Positions 50,285 to 58,906 of a stretch of DNA of 64,000 nucleotides are shown here, one piece after another. Both the position numbers and the translations under genes were made by a program. The notes under the pieces are model-generated. The model was not told the origin of the DNA. It saw nothing but the letters and a program-made list of their open reading frames with translations, and searched no databases. This DNA is from Lumbricus rubellus. Taxonomy: Eukaryota; Annelida; Clitellata; Crassiclitellata; Lumbricidae. The stretch is from contig OX243827.1 in NCBI GenBank assembly GCA_945859605.1, forward strand, positions 2,343,295 to 2,407,294, written 5' to 3'. Each line of letters begins with the position of its first letter. The stretch's first letter is position 1.

Positions 50285-50947
50285 TTAAAGTAACATTCCA
50301 AGAATAGGAATATTTTTAAATGGTGAATTGGGACCAAGTATAAGACCTTCACCGCTGACATATCCTGTTCCTCTTTTCATAAACAGACCGGATCCCGATA
50401 TCGAAATACCCTTTTTCCACGGAGATAGAAAAAGACCTTCCCCAGCAGGCACTATCTTACAGCATATTCCTCCTTTCTTTACGTAGAGCACGCCAGATCC
50501 ACTTATCGGGTGTGAGATCGAAGATCCACTTATCGAAGATCCACGTATCTGTGAGATCGAAGATCCACTTATTTTATCGACAATTTTGGAACCAGCTGCA
50601 GAACCCAATCCTGTTAAGGCTCCTGTGGCTAAACTCGGGAGAACACTAGACAGTAGAAACTTTCCGGCTGTTGCTAAGAACGGTAGAATAGCGCCAATAA
50701 ATCCGCCTTCGACTCTCGCATTGTCTTCTAATTGCTTTTTACCCATTTTAATTGTCACACCAGTTCCATTCTGATACGCTTTAGTTAACTTGTTAATTTG
50801 CCTCTGGTTTAGAGCTAATACATGCTCACCAGTTATGTCTCCATGAGAAAGTCTTATACTCACCCCAGTTCCTACTTGAACAGCTCGCTTAATCTTCTCT
50901 TTTTGCCCTTCAGAAATATTAACTTTGACCCTAGCGTAAGCGCTCAT
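50285..50947 (-). CDS. putative minor virion protein with hydrophobic segment
   Basis: 220 residues. The N-terminal half has two similar units (VGTGVSIRLSHG and NGTGVTIKMGKK). It is followed by VEGG and a hydrophobic region (FIGAILPFLATAGKFLLSSV then LPSLATGALTGLGSAAG, 82-118) and then Ser/Ile/Gly repeats (GSSIS three times, 128-145). The C-terminus has several GEGL/GSGLF phrases and ends PFKNIPILGMLL. The plan resembles membrane-active or core-type minor proteins of adeno-like viruses; VEGG may be a protease site. No homology is proven. Confidence 0.6.
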   Translation of the reverse strand: MSAYARVKVNISEGQKEKIKRAVQVGTGVSIRLSHGDITGEHVLALNQRQINKLTKAYQNGTGVTIKMGKKQLEDNARVEGGFIGAILPFLATAGKFLLSSVLPSLATGALTGLGSAAGSKIVDKISGSSISQIRGSSISGSSISHPISGSGVLYVKKGGICCKIVPAGEGLFLSPWKKGISISGSGLFMKRGTGYVSGEGLILGPNSPFKNIPILGMLL

Positions 50948-50971
50948 CTTATATTAAATATAAACTTTAAA

Positions 50972-51745
50972 TTAAACCTCTCTTATATGAAATCGTATCG
51001 ACAATTCCTCACCTCTTAAATTAATTAGTTTTCCATTTTGGTCTATTAGTTTTGTTTCCATCGATGAAATAGAGTATAGCGTTATTGGAAGATAAACCAG
51101 ATTATGAGGAGATTCGATTATCTTATAACCAGGCCCGACCGATGGAAAGAAAGAATAAATTATGTTCTCCGTAGTTCCGTTGGCATACGATGATCCTATT
51201 ATATCACTGGTAACACGTAAACTATTCACGCTGTTTATATTGACTATGTGCTCGGATTCGTTATATCCTTCGGAGTATACACGACTCTGAAATCCTAGAA
51301 CCGTACTAATTGAATTTGGTACTGTAAAATCAACTTTATAGTTCTCATCAATTTCCAAAACAGCCTTCAAAGTATTGTTATTTGGTTGCAACTTTATACA
51401 TTGTCCATGACCTTCTTCTTTTAAAATTCTCTGTATGTAATCGTTTAAGTCTACGATTTCATAGCAACCGGTTGGAATGTCTAAATCTTTCCACGTTACA
51501 CCGTTATCTGACGAATATACGAATTTATTATTTGTTTCGTCTATATTGGGATAACTGAAGTAAGTTTCAAGATTAACAAGGGCCATTTCATACGTTTTAC
51601 TTTTGTCCAGTTCGATTAGTGGATTAAATTTCGTTCGGATTCGTGTGCTCCTTTCGCTCAACAAAATGCAAAAGGATTCTTTAGCTTCTGTGTTGCGTGC
51701 AATCGTTTGAGTATTAGATAAAATTTCGTCAAGAAGGGTTTCCAT
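50972..51745 (-). CDS. minor capsid (penton-like) protein
   Basis: 257 residues, with the conserved pattern of Polinton penton-type proteins: YEMALVNLETYFSYPNIDE, a short NNKFVYSSDNGVTWKDLDIP stretch, PTGCYEIVDLNDYIQRIL, NNTLKAVLEI, SISTVLGF, NSLRVTSDIIGSSYANGT, and NLVYLPITLYSISSM with a C-terminal LRGEELSIRFHIRE. This single-jelly-roll protein would occupy capsid vertices, where the two fibre-like proteins could attach. It lies next to the ATPase gene. Confidence 0.8.
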   Translation of the reverse strand: METLLDEILSNTQTIARNTEAKESFCILLSERSTRIRTKFNPLIELDKSKTYEMALVNLETYFSYPNIDETNNKFVYSSDNGVTWKDLDIPTGCYEIVDLNDYIQRILKEEGHGQCIKLQPNNNTLKAVLEIDENYKVDFTVPNSISTVLGFQSRVYSEGYNESEHIVNINSVNSLRVTSDIIGSSYANGTTENIIYSFFPSVGPGYKIIESPHNLVYLPITLYSISSMETKLIDQNGKLINLRGEELSIRFHIREV

Positions 51746-51811
51746 TTTAGATAGCTATTTTTAAACCTAGAATATAAAATCTTAAATTTTGTTATCATTT
51801 TATTATTGCTT

Positions 51812-52588
51812 TTATTTAATGTAAAATGTATCTAATCCAGATCTGTACCTGCCCTTATTTGTTTTACTAGTAAGGTCTATAACCACAAAACCATGCGTTT
51901 CATCCCACGCAGTTTTGCATAGTTTTCGAAATTCTTGAATAGTCATATCATCTACGCCTATATGATCGCTGTATATATGATTAATATTTTTGAGGTCTTG
52001 AGGGAATAGACATATAAAGTTAGCATTCTCTCTTATAGTTTGTCTAGGTAGCTTGAAATAATTTTGTGCTAGGTAAAAGCAGTCTACATTACTATGCCTA
52101 CCTCTTATATAATAGGATTCGCATTTATTTTGTCGCTCTAACTGTAAATCATCAAAAATCATGAGATTCTTCTTATCTCGACTTAAGTCTCGTGGATCTG
52201 GAACATCTTCAGAGGTTTCAAAGAACTTGCAGTCAATATCCGATTTCTTTTCCATGTTTTTAGACATCTCCTCGACTACCGCGGTCGGTGATACATTTAA
52301 TTTCATTATCTCATCTCGATTATCAAAAAGTCTTATAATTGCTTCCTTTGGTAATTTCTCTTCGAATGCTTTCTTTAGTATCTTGTATTCTGGTTGGAAA
52401 AGTGATTTACCGAAGATCTGTAAGTTATCATAGTCTAACCAACCAGGTCTCAGTAATAAATTAAGTAGTAAAGTTGTTTTACCGCATTGAGACTTACCGA
52501 CGATCAAACCTCTGATGCTTCTTGGTAGGAGAGGACTGTTAAAGCGTTTACTTGATTCTTCATTCCACGATAGGTCTTGGACTTCCAT
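51812..52588 (-). CDS. packaging ATPase, FtsK-HerA/A32 type
   Basis: 258 residues. Walker A GKSQCGKT (31-38), Walker B LMIFDD (142-147), and a downstream FYLAQNYF segment (171-178) with a conserved Gln are the order expected for A32-like genome-packaging ATPases of Polintons and NCLDV. It is the first gene of the leftward array. Its ATG is only 20 bp from the ATG of the divergent PLA2 gene. Confidence 0.9.
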   Translation of the reverse strand: MEVQDLSWNEESSKRFNSPLLPRSIRGLIVGKSQCGKTTLLLNLLLRPGWLDYDNLQIFGKSLFQPEYKILKKAFEEKLPKEAIIRLFDNRDEIMKLNVSPTAVVEEMSKNMEKKSDIDCKFFETSEDVPDPRDLSRDKKNLMIFDDLQLERQNKCESYYIRGRHSNVDCFYLAQNYFKLPRQTIRENANFICLFPQDLKNINHIYSDHIGVDDMTIQEFRKLCKTAWDETHGFVVIDLTSKTNKGRYRSGLDTFYIK

Positions 52589-52608
52589 TTTAATTATATT
52601 ATATTAAA
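52589..52608. promoter_or_regulatory. 20-bp divergent promoter region
   Basis: An all-A/T, near-palindromic 20-bp spacer separates the start codons of ATPase (minus) and PLA2 (plus). In each direction the ATG is preceded by ATTAAA. There is no room for a long leader, so transcripts must be almost leaderless or start inside the opposite gene. Confidence 0.6.
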
Positions 52609-53148
52609 ATGGAGCACAGCTCGTATTGCGTAAAATGTAAACGAAAAACTGAATCCCAAGTTATTCAACGAGTCGTCAGTAAGAATGGTAGATCTATGCT
52701 TAGATGTGTATGCGTTGAATGTGGCGCTAGAAAAACTCAGTTTACTAAAATGTCTACTACTGTACAAGGAGGTGATTTGGTATCAGCTCTCAATTCTGCT
52801 ACTTCTAATATTAAACTTCCATGGGCAAAGTACCCGGGTGAAATGCATCTTCCAGGACATTCTTTCACAGGTCCAGGAACTCGATTGGATTTGCGTTTAA
52901 ACCCTGATGGAACACCAAAAGATTGGAGTAAACCAGTAGATAGAGTTGATGCAGCAGCCTATCGTCATGACCTAGCCTATGCTAAACATACTGATACAGC
53001 AGGGAGAAACGTCGCTGACAGAGCTATGATAGATGAATTAAATAATATACCTAATCCTTTGTTCCGCGAACGAATTGAACGATCTATAGTAAAACCAATA
53101 TTATCGACGAAGACCCATTTTGGAATGGGATTGAAAAAAAAGCTCTGA
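52609..53148 (+). CDS. zinc-ribbon plus parvovirus-type phospholipase A2 protein
   Basis: 179 residues. Cys7, Cys10, Cys35 and Cys38 (YCVKCKR...CVECGA) form a likely zinc ribbon. TVQGGD (51-56) could be a protease site releasing it. The second part is a PLA2 domain of the parvovirus VP1 type: YPGEMHLPGHSFTGPGTRLD holds the calcium loop (GPG, 88-90) and YRHDLAYAKH holds the His120-Asp121 pair. Such domains break endosomal membranes during entry. The C-terminus (FGMGLKKKL) ends in an A-rich run that overlaps the integrase frame. First gene of the rightward pair. Confidence 0.85.
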   Translation: MEHSSYCVKCKRKTESQVIQRVVSKNGRSMLRCVCVECGARKTQFTKMSTTVQGGDLVSALNSATSNIKLPWAKYPGEMHLPGHSFTGPGTRLDLRLNPDGTPKDWSKPVDRVDAAAYRHDLAYAKHTDTAGRNVADRAMIDELNNIPNPLFRERIERSIVKPILSTKTHFGMGLKKKL

Positions 53149-54065
53149 GGTGGACAGATCAGCTTGCCGAGGAGTTGCATAAACCAATAGTGAGGAAGTT
53201 TAGGAAGCGAGTTGTTTATGTTCAGGGAGTGGACAGAATTTGGGCGGGTGACTTGATTGACATGCAGGCTTATGCTAAATTTAATTCTGGTGTGAAATAT
53301 TTGTTAAGTGTTATTGACATTTTTTCAAAATATGGATGGATTATTCCGATAAAAGATAAGCGTGGAGAATCTGTGGCAGATGCTTTCACAAAAATATTTA
53401 ATACGAGCAAAAGAAGGGGTGAAAAACTTTGGGTCGATAAGGGAACAGAATTCTATAATAAACAGGTAAAATCACTAGGTATGGAGTTGTATTCAACTGA
53501 GAACGAAGAGAAATCTTGCATCGTAGAAAGATTTAATAGAACAGTGAAAGAGAAAATGTTCAAATATTTTACAGCAAATTCAACTCAGAGATATATCGAT
53601 GTTTTAGATAATATGGTTAATTTATACAACAACACAAGACATTCTTCCATTAAAATGACTCCTGTTAAAGCGAGTATCAAAGCAAACGAATGGGTTGTGT
53701 GGATGAATTTATACGGCGACGCTGTACCTGAAACTGTTAAACCTAAATTTTCGGTAGGAGATAAAGTAAGAATTTCTAAGAAGAAAAAGACATTTGAGAA
53801 AGGCTACACAAATCGTTGGACACAAGAAATTTTTACTATAACACAAATCCAATACACAGACCCTATAACCTATAAAATATCAGATTATAATGGAGAACAA
53901 ATACAAGGGACATTTTATGAAGCCGAGTTACAATCGACAACGCAAGATACATTTAAAATAGAAAAGATTATAAGAAAAAGAGGAAATCGGTCTTTGGTTA
54001 AATGGTTAGGCTATGATGAGTCATTCAATACATGGATTGATAATAAAGACTTGATATCATTGTGA
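53142..54065 (+). CDS. retroviral-type integrase with chromodomain, no own start codon
   Basis: The recognisable frame runs from about 53142 (open since 53079). Catalytic residues: Asp in WAGDLIDM (53250), Asp in LWVDKGTEF (53436) and Glu in IVERFNRT (53526), with about 29 residues between the second Asp and the Glu, slightly fewer than the usual 35. The C-terminus is an SH3-like segment and a chromodomain (FKIEKIIRKRGNRSLVKWLG through TWIDNKDLI), which may guide target choice. The first in-frame ATG is at 53262, after the first catalytic Asp, so a normal start would kill the enzyme. The frame is -1 relative to PLA2, which ends in a slippery A AAA AAG. No N-terminal HHCC finger is visible. 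See the frameshift finding. Confidence 0.88.
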   Translation, partial: ALRWTDQLAEELHKPIVRKFRKRVVYVQGVDRIWAGDLIDMQAYAKFNSGVKYLLSVIDIFSKYGWIIPIKDKRGESVADAFTKIFNTSKRRGEKLWVDKGTEFYNKQVKSLGMELYSTENEEKSCIVERFNRTVKEKMFKYFTANSTQRYIDVLDNMVNLYNNTRHSSIKMTPVKASIKANEWVVWMNLYGDAVPETVKPKFSVGDKVRISKKKKTFEKGYTNRWTQEIFTITQIQYTDPITYKISDYNGEQIQGTFYEAELQSTTQDTFKIEKIIRKRGNRSLVKWLGYDESFNTWIDNKDLISL

Positions 54066-54178
54066 ATTTACTACTACTATTAGCAAACTGATTTACTACT
54101 ACAGCCCTTGTGCAATCATTACTTCTCTATGAATAACAACACGCTGTAATAACAAGTTCTAATGTACATTCGCAGCTT
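54066..54178. other. integrase 3' spacer
   Basis: Short unremarkable spacer between the integrase stop and a tandem repeat. Confidence 0.4.
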
Positions 54179-54443
54179 GGTTTCATCGATGAAACCAGAA
54201 TCAGGTCAAGTCAGGCGCATGCGCGCCGTGCTATATGAATGTGTCTGCTGAACTGCTTGTGACCTATTTACGGTTTCATCGATGAAACCAGAATCAGGTC
54301 AAGTCAGGCGCATGCGCGCCGTGCTATATGAATGTGTCTGCTGAACTGCTTGTGACCTATTTACGGTTTCATCGATGAAACCAGAATCAGGTCAAGTCCG
54401 GCGCATGCGCGCCGTGCTATATGAATGCGTGTTCTGAACTGCG
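54179..54443. repeat. 93-bp tandem repeat with two palindromes, three copies
   Basis: Units start at 54179, 54272 and 54365. Each begins with the perfect palindrome GGTTTCATCGATGAAACC and contains a second, GCGCATGCGC, followed by CCGTGCTATATGAATG. The third is cut short at about 54443. Copies differ at few bases. Sited between the integrase and the right end, they may bind a dimeric factor, serve as an enhancer, or help replication. Confidence 0.85.
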
Positions 54444-54749
54444 TCATTGCAATCGATTTTCGCCTTGGCGATGACAATAATATAATCACCTCCTCCATCG
54501 CTACAAGTCCTACAAATTTACAATTAGGCCTACCATGGTTCTTATGATTCTGATCTAAACAACAACCATTTCTACTAATTTTAATACGTTAGGCTATGTG
54601 AAGACAAGTATCCAATTAGATTAAGGATTATACGAAATCATCGAATCCCTTCTTTGTTCTTCTTCAACCTCCATTAATTAACTGTAAAAATTGTCGTCTT
54701 GAGCTTCCGAGAAACATCCTCAAGAAACCGCCGAAGCGACAAAGACCTC

Positions 54750-54980
54750 ATGGAAGACCAACGGCTGAATCCCGAGATAGTAAATTTTTCGGGACTCGAT
54801 TCTTCCTCAGATAGGCTACGAACAAATGTTGAAGAATACAATCACTTTATTCTAAATCATGATAATGACTTTCCAATGAATTTAGACAACCCTTCATATC
54901 CGATTGAATTGGTGTATTTTGCTTCGTTAAAAGAGTTATACAGGAAGAAACTACGGCTACAGCACTACGCTAAGTTTTAG
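54750..54980 (+). CDS. small hypothetical protein
   Basis: 76 residues from the ATG at 54750 (MEDQRLNPEIVNFSG). Acidic first half, basic end (RKKLRLQHYAKF). No family recognised. It is the only frame of note between integrase and right repeat. The adjacent sequence gives no support for expression. Confidence 0.3.
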   Translation: MEDQRLNPEIVNFSGLDSSSDRLRTNVEEYNHFILNHDNDFPMNLDNPSYPIELVYFASLKELYRKKLRLQHYAKF

Positions 54981-55599
54981 CATATCAGAGAGGTAGTGTT
55001 TACATTCACGCACGTAATTTTACACCCCTCTTAAGACATTTTATTTTATAGAATTTGGTCTGAACTATAAAACGACACAACGATACCTTCTGTTTGCCAT
55101 GCTCATACGCGTGTATCCTAGCTTGATAATATGTAAACTATCATGTTCCTCGAATCAATGTTTTTTCGTCAAAATTATTATCACACGCGGTATCTATTGC
55201 TAGGTAGATTGTATCGTTTGAAAACTTAGCCATAGGCCTATCCTTAACGAAGTCAACCATTTTAAACCGATTTAAAACAACAACTAATTTTCGTAAAATC
55301 AAAAAATTTAGCCTACAACAGACAATGCTCTATAGCCTACTCACCTGTATAGAACGACGCCCTTACAACGAATACGTATCTTCAAGGTGTATGTATCCAG
55401 GTGTTTCATGGTAGCCACGTCAGCCAACGGCTGCGTGCTTCGCCGACTCATAGTCCTGACCTAGCCGTGCTGTCGTGATCGAGGCCGCTCCCAGCTAGGT
55501 TGTTGTGTCGTGATCGAGACATCTGCTGCTTTGTTGCTTTGTTGCTGCATGAGCGCTCATGCATACAAGGCCTGCTCGCATGTAATAGACCCTATAGAA
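54981..55599. other. Polinton right arm, no gene seen
   Basis: Non-coding sequence with short repeats such as GTCGTGATCGAG (about 55475 and 55510) and TTTGTTGCTTTGTTGCTGCA. Nothing else recognised. Confidence 0.45.
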
Positions 55600-55947
55600 T
55601 AGCTTATACAAAAGACTAAGACTTTTTACTGGTTAGAAAAGACCTCGACTTTTATCTGGTTTCTAGCGCTAATTAGGCTTATTGTTTCTTCAATGGAAAA
55701 CACCCCCAGATTATCCTTTAGCACCATTTAAACTTAATTTATCTTCAATATCAGATTTCTTAAAAGGTAGCTAAGTAATTAATTATGCATCAGGAAAAAT
55801 AATAAAATACCCCAAAGGAGAAGAGGAGGAATCAGGGAAATAATAAAAGACTACTAACCACGGTACTACCGAGCTATCCACTGCACTACCGAGCACCCCC
55901 CTCAGGAAATAATAAAAGACATCCAGAAAATTAAAAAGACATCTACT
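55600..55947 (-). repeat. Polinton right terminal inverted repeat
   Basis: The core 55681-55947 is the inverse of 40089-40355 over 267 bp with about two mismatches. A further 80 bp holds partly matching sequence. It is followed directly by the target duplication AACAGA (55948-55953). Confidence 0.9.
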
Positions 55948-55953
55948 AACAGA

Positions 55954-56242
55954 TGGTTGAAAGTATGCTAAAAATGCACATGCTCCAGAGTTGATATGGT
56001 ACCGTAAATGGACAACGCTCTTCATTCGGACCATTCTTTTGGACAACCCTTTGACTAGACACTGCTCGTGAACATTGGCGGGGTTAGGAGAAAGGGCTAA
56101 GCCCCTATCTGCGGCTCAGCCCCCCCCCCCCCAAAAGCTGAAAATAATTCTCAAGGCCTTTCTTAGTCATTTGCCCAAACTTTTCCCAAATCATTCCATT
56201 TGACCATTTTTTTTATCTTTTTGCCCAAAATTGTTTAACATG
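55954..56242. other. no gene seen
   Basis: Host sequence to the right of the Polinton, with a run of about 12 C at 56122. No gene. Confidence 0.45.
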
Positions 56243-56703
56243 CGACCCGGTGTAAAGGTTTCAAATTACCCCCTCCTAAACATTACCCCCCGGTAACTTG
56301 AAACCGGTTTCAGCTTACCTTCAGGAAACTAGATTTGCATCAATCATTGCATTTATTACACTAAAAAATCAGAAAAATCATCCCGCTTCTTGTTTTGGTC
56401 TGAAGATTTTCATCCGTCATCCTACTTCGTGGTTTATTATCAATATTTTAATCGGAAAAAATAACAGCCTCGAAGTCATTTCTCCATTTAACTTCAGCGG
56501 TGATTTAGTATTTCAGTTACAGAAAAAAATATTGATAACAAACCACGAAGTGGGATGACGGATGAAAATTTCAGACCAAAACAAGAAGCGGGATGATTTT
56601 TCTGATATTTTTTGTGCAATAAATGCGATGATTGATGCAAATTACAGTTTGTATGGGGGTAATGTTTAGGACGGGGTAATTTGAAACCTTTAGCCTACAC
56701 CGG
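56243..56703. mobile_element. long-arm foldback MITE
   Basis: The left arm (GTGTAAAGGTTTCAAATTAC through TTTATTATCAATATTT) and right arm (AATATTGATAACAAACCACG through GGGGTAATTTGAAACC) pair over about 180-200 bp with a loop of some 60-80 bp. Ends are CCGGTGTA/TACACCGG. Partial copies follow at 56704-56963 and at 4744-4842 plus 5686-5740. Confidence 0.75.
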
Positions 56704-56963
56704 CTGAGACCCGGTGTAGCGTTTTCAGATTACTTCCGGTTTCAGATTATCCCTCTGCACACTAGATTTGCATCATTCATCGCCTTATTGCGCTGAAAAA
56801 TCAGAAAAAATATCCCGCTTCTTTTGCTTTTAAGGTTTTCATCCGTCTTCCCACTTCGCGGTTTGTTATCAATAGTTTCATCTTTAACTAAAATACTTGT
56901 GGCCGTAAAAGTTGACTTCGAGGCCATTATTTTTTGCGGATCAAAATATTGATAATAACCGCG
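56704..56963. mobile_element. second, partial copy of the long-arm MITE
   Basis: Starts GACCCGGTGTAGCG and follows the left arm to CGCGGTTTGTTATCAATAGT, then loop-like sequence. It is cut by the SINE at 56964. Confidence 0.6.
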
Positions 56964-57180
56964 ATGTTTGTATGTGCACTTGTTATAGCGCCCCTTCACT
57001 CTCTTACTACTCAGAGGCGCTCCCGAATGCAGAGCGGACACTGCATCGGAGTTTCACGCCGAAGCGCTGAGCATTTGTGAGTGAAGGACTTGCCCAAGGT
57101 CCTTACGCGGCGAGGTGGATTCGAACCTCGAACCTACAGGCTCCAAGGCAACGACGCCACCAATACACCACCGCGCCCCA
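56964..57180 (-). mobile_element. full-length tRNA-derived SINE
   Basis: On the minus strand: GGGGCGCGGTGGTGTATTGG (A-box region), GGTTCGAGGTTCGAATCCAC (B-box), GCGTAAGGACCTTGGGCAAG, then body and a tail ending AAGTGCACATACAAACAT. The only uninterrupted copy of the family in the window; about 217 bp. Confidence 0.85.
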
Positions 57181-57224
57181 CGATGCTACAGTTTCTATCT
57201 TCTAACCTGCTGACTCGGAAAGTA

Positions 57225-57440
57225 GTTAAACGACCGTGTAGGCTATGACCAAAGGGCCTTTACAGTCGGAGGCAGAGTACAACCTCTCACTCCACGTTTA
57301 TATTGCGAACGAGCCACCCGCAGCGGCAGTAGGCCTAAAGATCCGAGAAATTAATCTCTGATAAACCGACCGACCGGGAATCGAACCCCGGCCGCCGGCG
57401 CGGCGAGCGGGCTACAACCCAATCGGCCACGCAGGATCTC
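57225..57440 (-). mobile_element. second tRNA-derived SINE family
   Basis: On the minus strand GTGGCCGATTGGGTTGTAGC is A-box-like and CCGGGGTTCGATTCCCGG is a perfect T-arm with B-box. The acceptor stem ends do not pair, and about 130 bp of unrelated body follow, so it is a SINE and not a tRNA gene. Confidence 0.65.
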
Positions 57441-57469
57441 TCTACTACGACTACTGCGCTTTTCATGTA

Positions 57470-57830
57470 CTGGTTTTGGTTGGACGCTTACAAATGTATA
57501 TAAGCCTGGGCACTTCATTTGTTAAACGAACGTTTTATTATGTGCACTTGCAATGTAGGAGTTTTGCGACTATAATATTATTATTCAGGCCTGAAAATTT
57601 GTTGGTGATGTGGGTGAATACCTGTTATTCACTAGATGGCAGAGCAATACGTGCTTAAGCTTGCTTCTACTACAAACAACATTATTAGACATTCAACAGG
57701 CTTGTGAAATCGCTCGCCATTTTTTACGCATGAACGTAAAAATTCTTTCCGTTTAAATACAATTTATTTATGATTACGACATTGTTCTGGTAAGCTCTTA
57801 TCACTCACTTTGTGTAGAACTTTTTGAGCC
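57470..57830. repeat. dispersed repeat, longest copy
   Basis: Matches 5740-5990 and 28720-29020, with CACTAGATGGCAGAGCAAT and CATTGTTCTGGTAAGCTCTT. No coding frame. Confidence 0.7.
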
Positions 57831-57889
57831 GTTAAACCGTAGTTTGTGTTGTGAAATTATTTCATATTGTCAATTTTCACATTTTTCCT

Positions 57890-58172
57890 ACCGTCCAGTG
57901 GGTGGTACGAGTCGCATATAAGTTGGAGGAATAACGGAACTGTGATATAGTAGAATTAGAAGTTGGATGAGCGATGAAAAATGACTAAAACGTATTTTAA
58001 ATAACTTTACGATGCTATATGGCTTGGGATTCGGGTATGTGCGAACCGCAGCCGGTTACAATGACAGAAACAATAAAACAAAAGTTATGTTGGACATAAG
58101 CATAGGTCTACTGCTTGCTTACCAGTGTCCAGTGAAGCACTCTGAAGACCTTAACAATTTTTGAATGTATGA
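57890..58172. repeat. partial copy of the CCGCGG-end element
   Basis: GAATAACGGAACTGTGATAT through CTTGGGATTCGGGTATGTGC matches the right half of 29275-29662. No gene. Confidence 0.55.
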
Positions 58173-58906
58173 GATTTTCCCCCCTAGGACAACGCCCCCT
58201 TTCCCGGACAAAACACCCGGACAAAACCCCACCCCGGACAATTCCACAGGGTAGTCCTGACAAAACCACCTTGATAGAATATATTGCGCATAAGTTGTTG
58301 TCGTACTATAAAACGGCGGTCCTAAGTACGCAAGTTAGATTGATGAAAATGTTCTTGCTTAAATAGAAGCTGGATTGATTAAAATGTTCTTGCTAAAATG
58401 GAAGCTGGATTGATTAAAATATTCTTGCTTAAATGGAAGCTGGATTGATGAAAATGTTCTTGCTTAAATGGAAGCTGGATTGATGAAAATGTTCTTGCTT
58501 GAATTGGAGCTGGATGGACAAGCATAATTTTCATTTAAATAGAAGTTGGATGAAACAAATTTTTGCCTCGTTGGAAGCTGGATTGCTGACAACGATTCAT
58601 GCTGTCCTAGATTACACCAACAGGTATTATTATATTCATATCGGAGTGACTGAATGACACTGACAAAAATATAAGTTCATGCCTGAATGACAGCGACAGG
58701 TGTTTACCCATATGACACTAATTAGTTGACACAGCACGGGGAACTGGATAATTAGCCTAAGTTTAAGCAAACTATGAGCCTACCTGCAGTTTGCACAGCT
58801 AAAGGGGAATTGTCCGGGGGGGGGGTTAATGTCCTAGGCTAAATCAGGTGGGGGATTGTCCGGGGGAGGTTTGTCTGGTGAGGTTTTGTCCCTAGGGGGA
58901 AAATGT
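58173..58906. mobile_element. element with ATTTTCCCCCTAGGACAA ends and 35-bp array
   Basis: Left end ATTTTCCCCCCTAGGACAA, right end inverse (TTTTGTCCCTAGGGGGAAAA). Subterminal GGACAA-x-CCCC repeats lie on both sides. At 58340-58510 the interior has four perfect-period 35-bp units (GAAGCTGGAT at 58366, 58401, 58436, 58471), the clearest array in the window. A truncated relative lies at 12730-13235. Confidence 0.75.

Larger units (their letters stand above)
40089..55947. mobile_element. complete Polinton/Maverick (polintovirus-type) element, 15.9 kb
   Basis: The element is bounded by inverted repeats starting AGTAGATGTC and ending GACATCTACT, with a 6-bp duplication of AACAGA outside. Polintons are large self-synthesising DNA transposons, thought to alternate with a virion form. 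All hallmark genes are present: protein-primed PolB, retroviral-type integrase, adenain-like protease, packaging ATPase, major and minor capsid proteins. Genes from fibre to ATPase lie on the minus strand (40415-52588) with gaps of 16-90 bp; PLA2 and integrase lie on the plus strand. The two 267-bp core repeats differ at about two positions, so the insertion is young. The only visible damage is a pair of -1 frame junctions, which may be natural. Confidence 0.95.

Noticed and set aside
57370..57440. Possible true tRNA gene on the minus strand
   Set aside because: T-arm and boxes are present but the acceptor stem does not pair and a SINE body follows.
58340..58510. CRISPR-like regular array of 35-bp units
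   Set aside because: Units are contiguous without unique spacers, occur in both orientations inside transposons, and the genome is animal.
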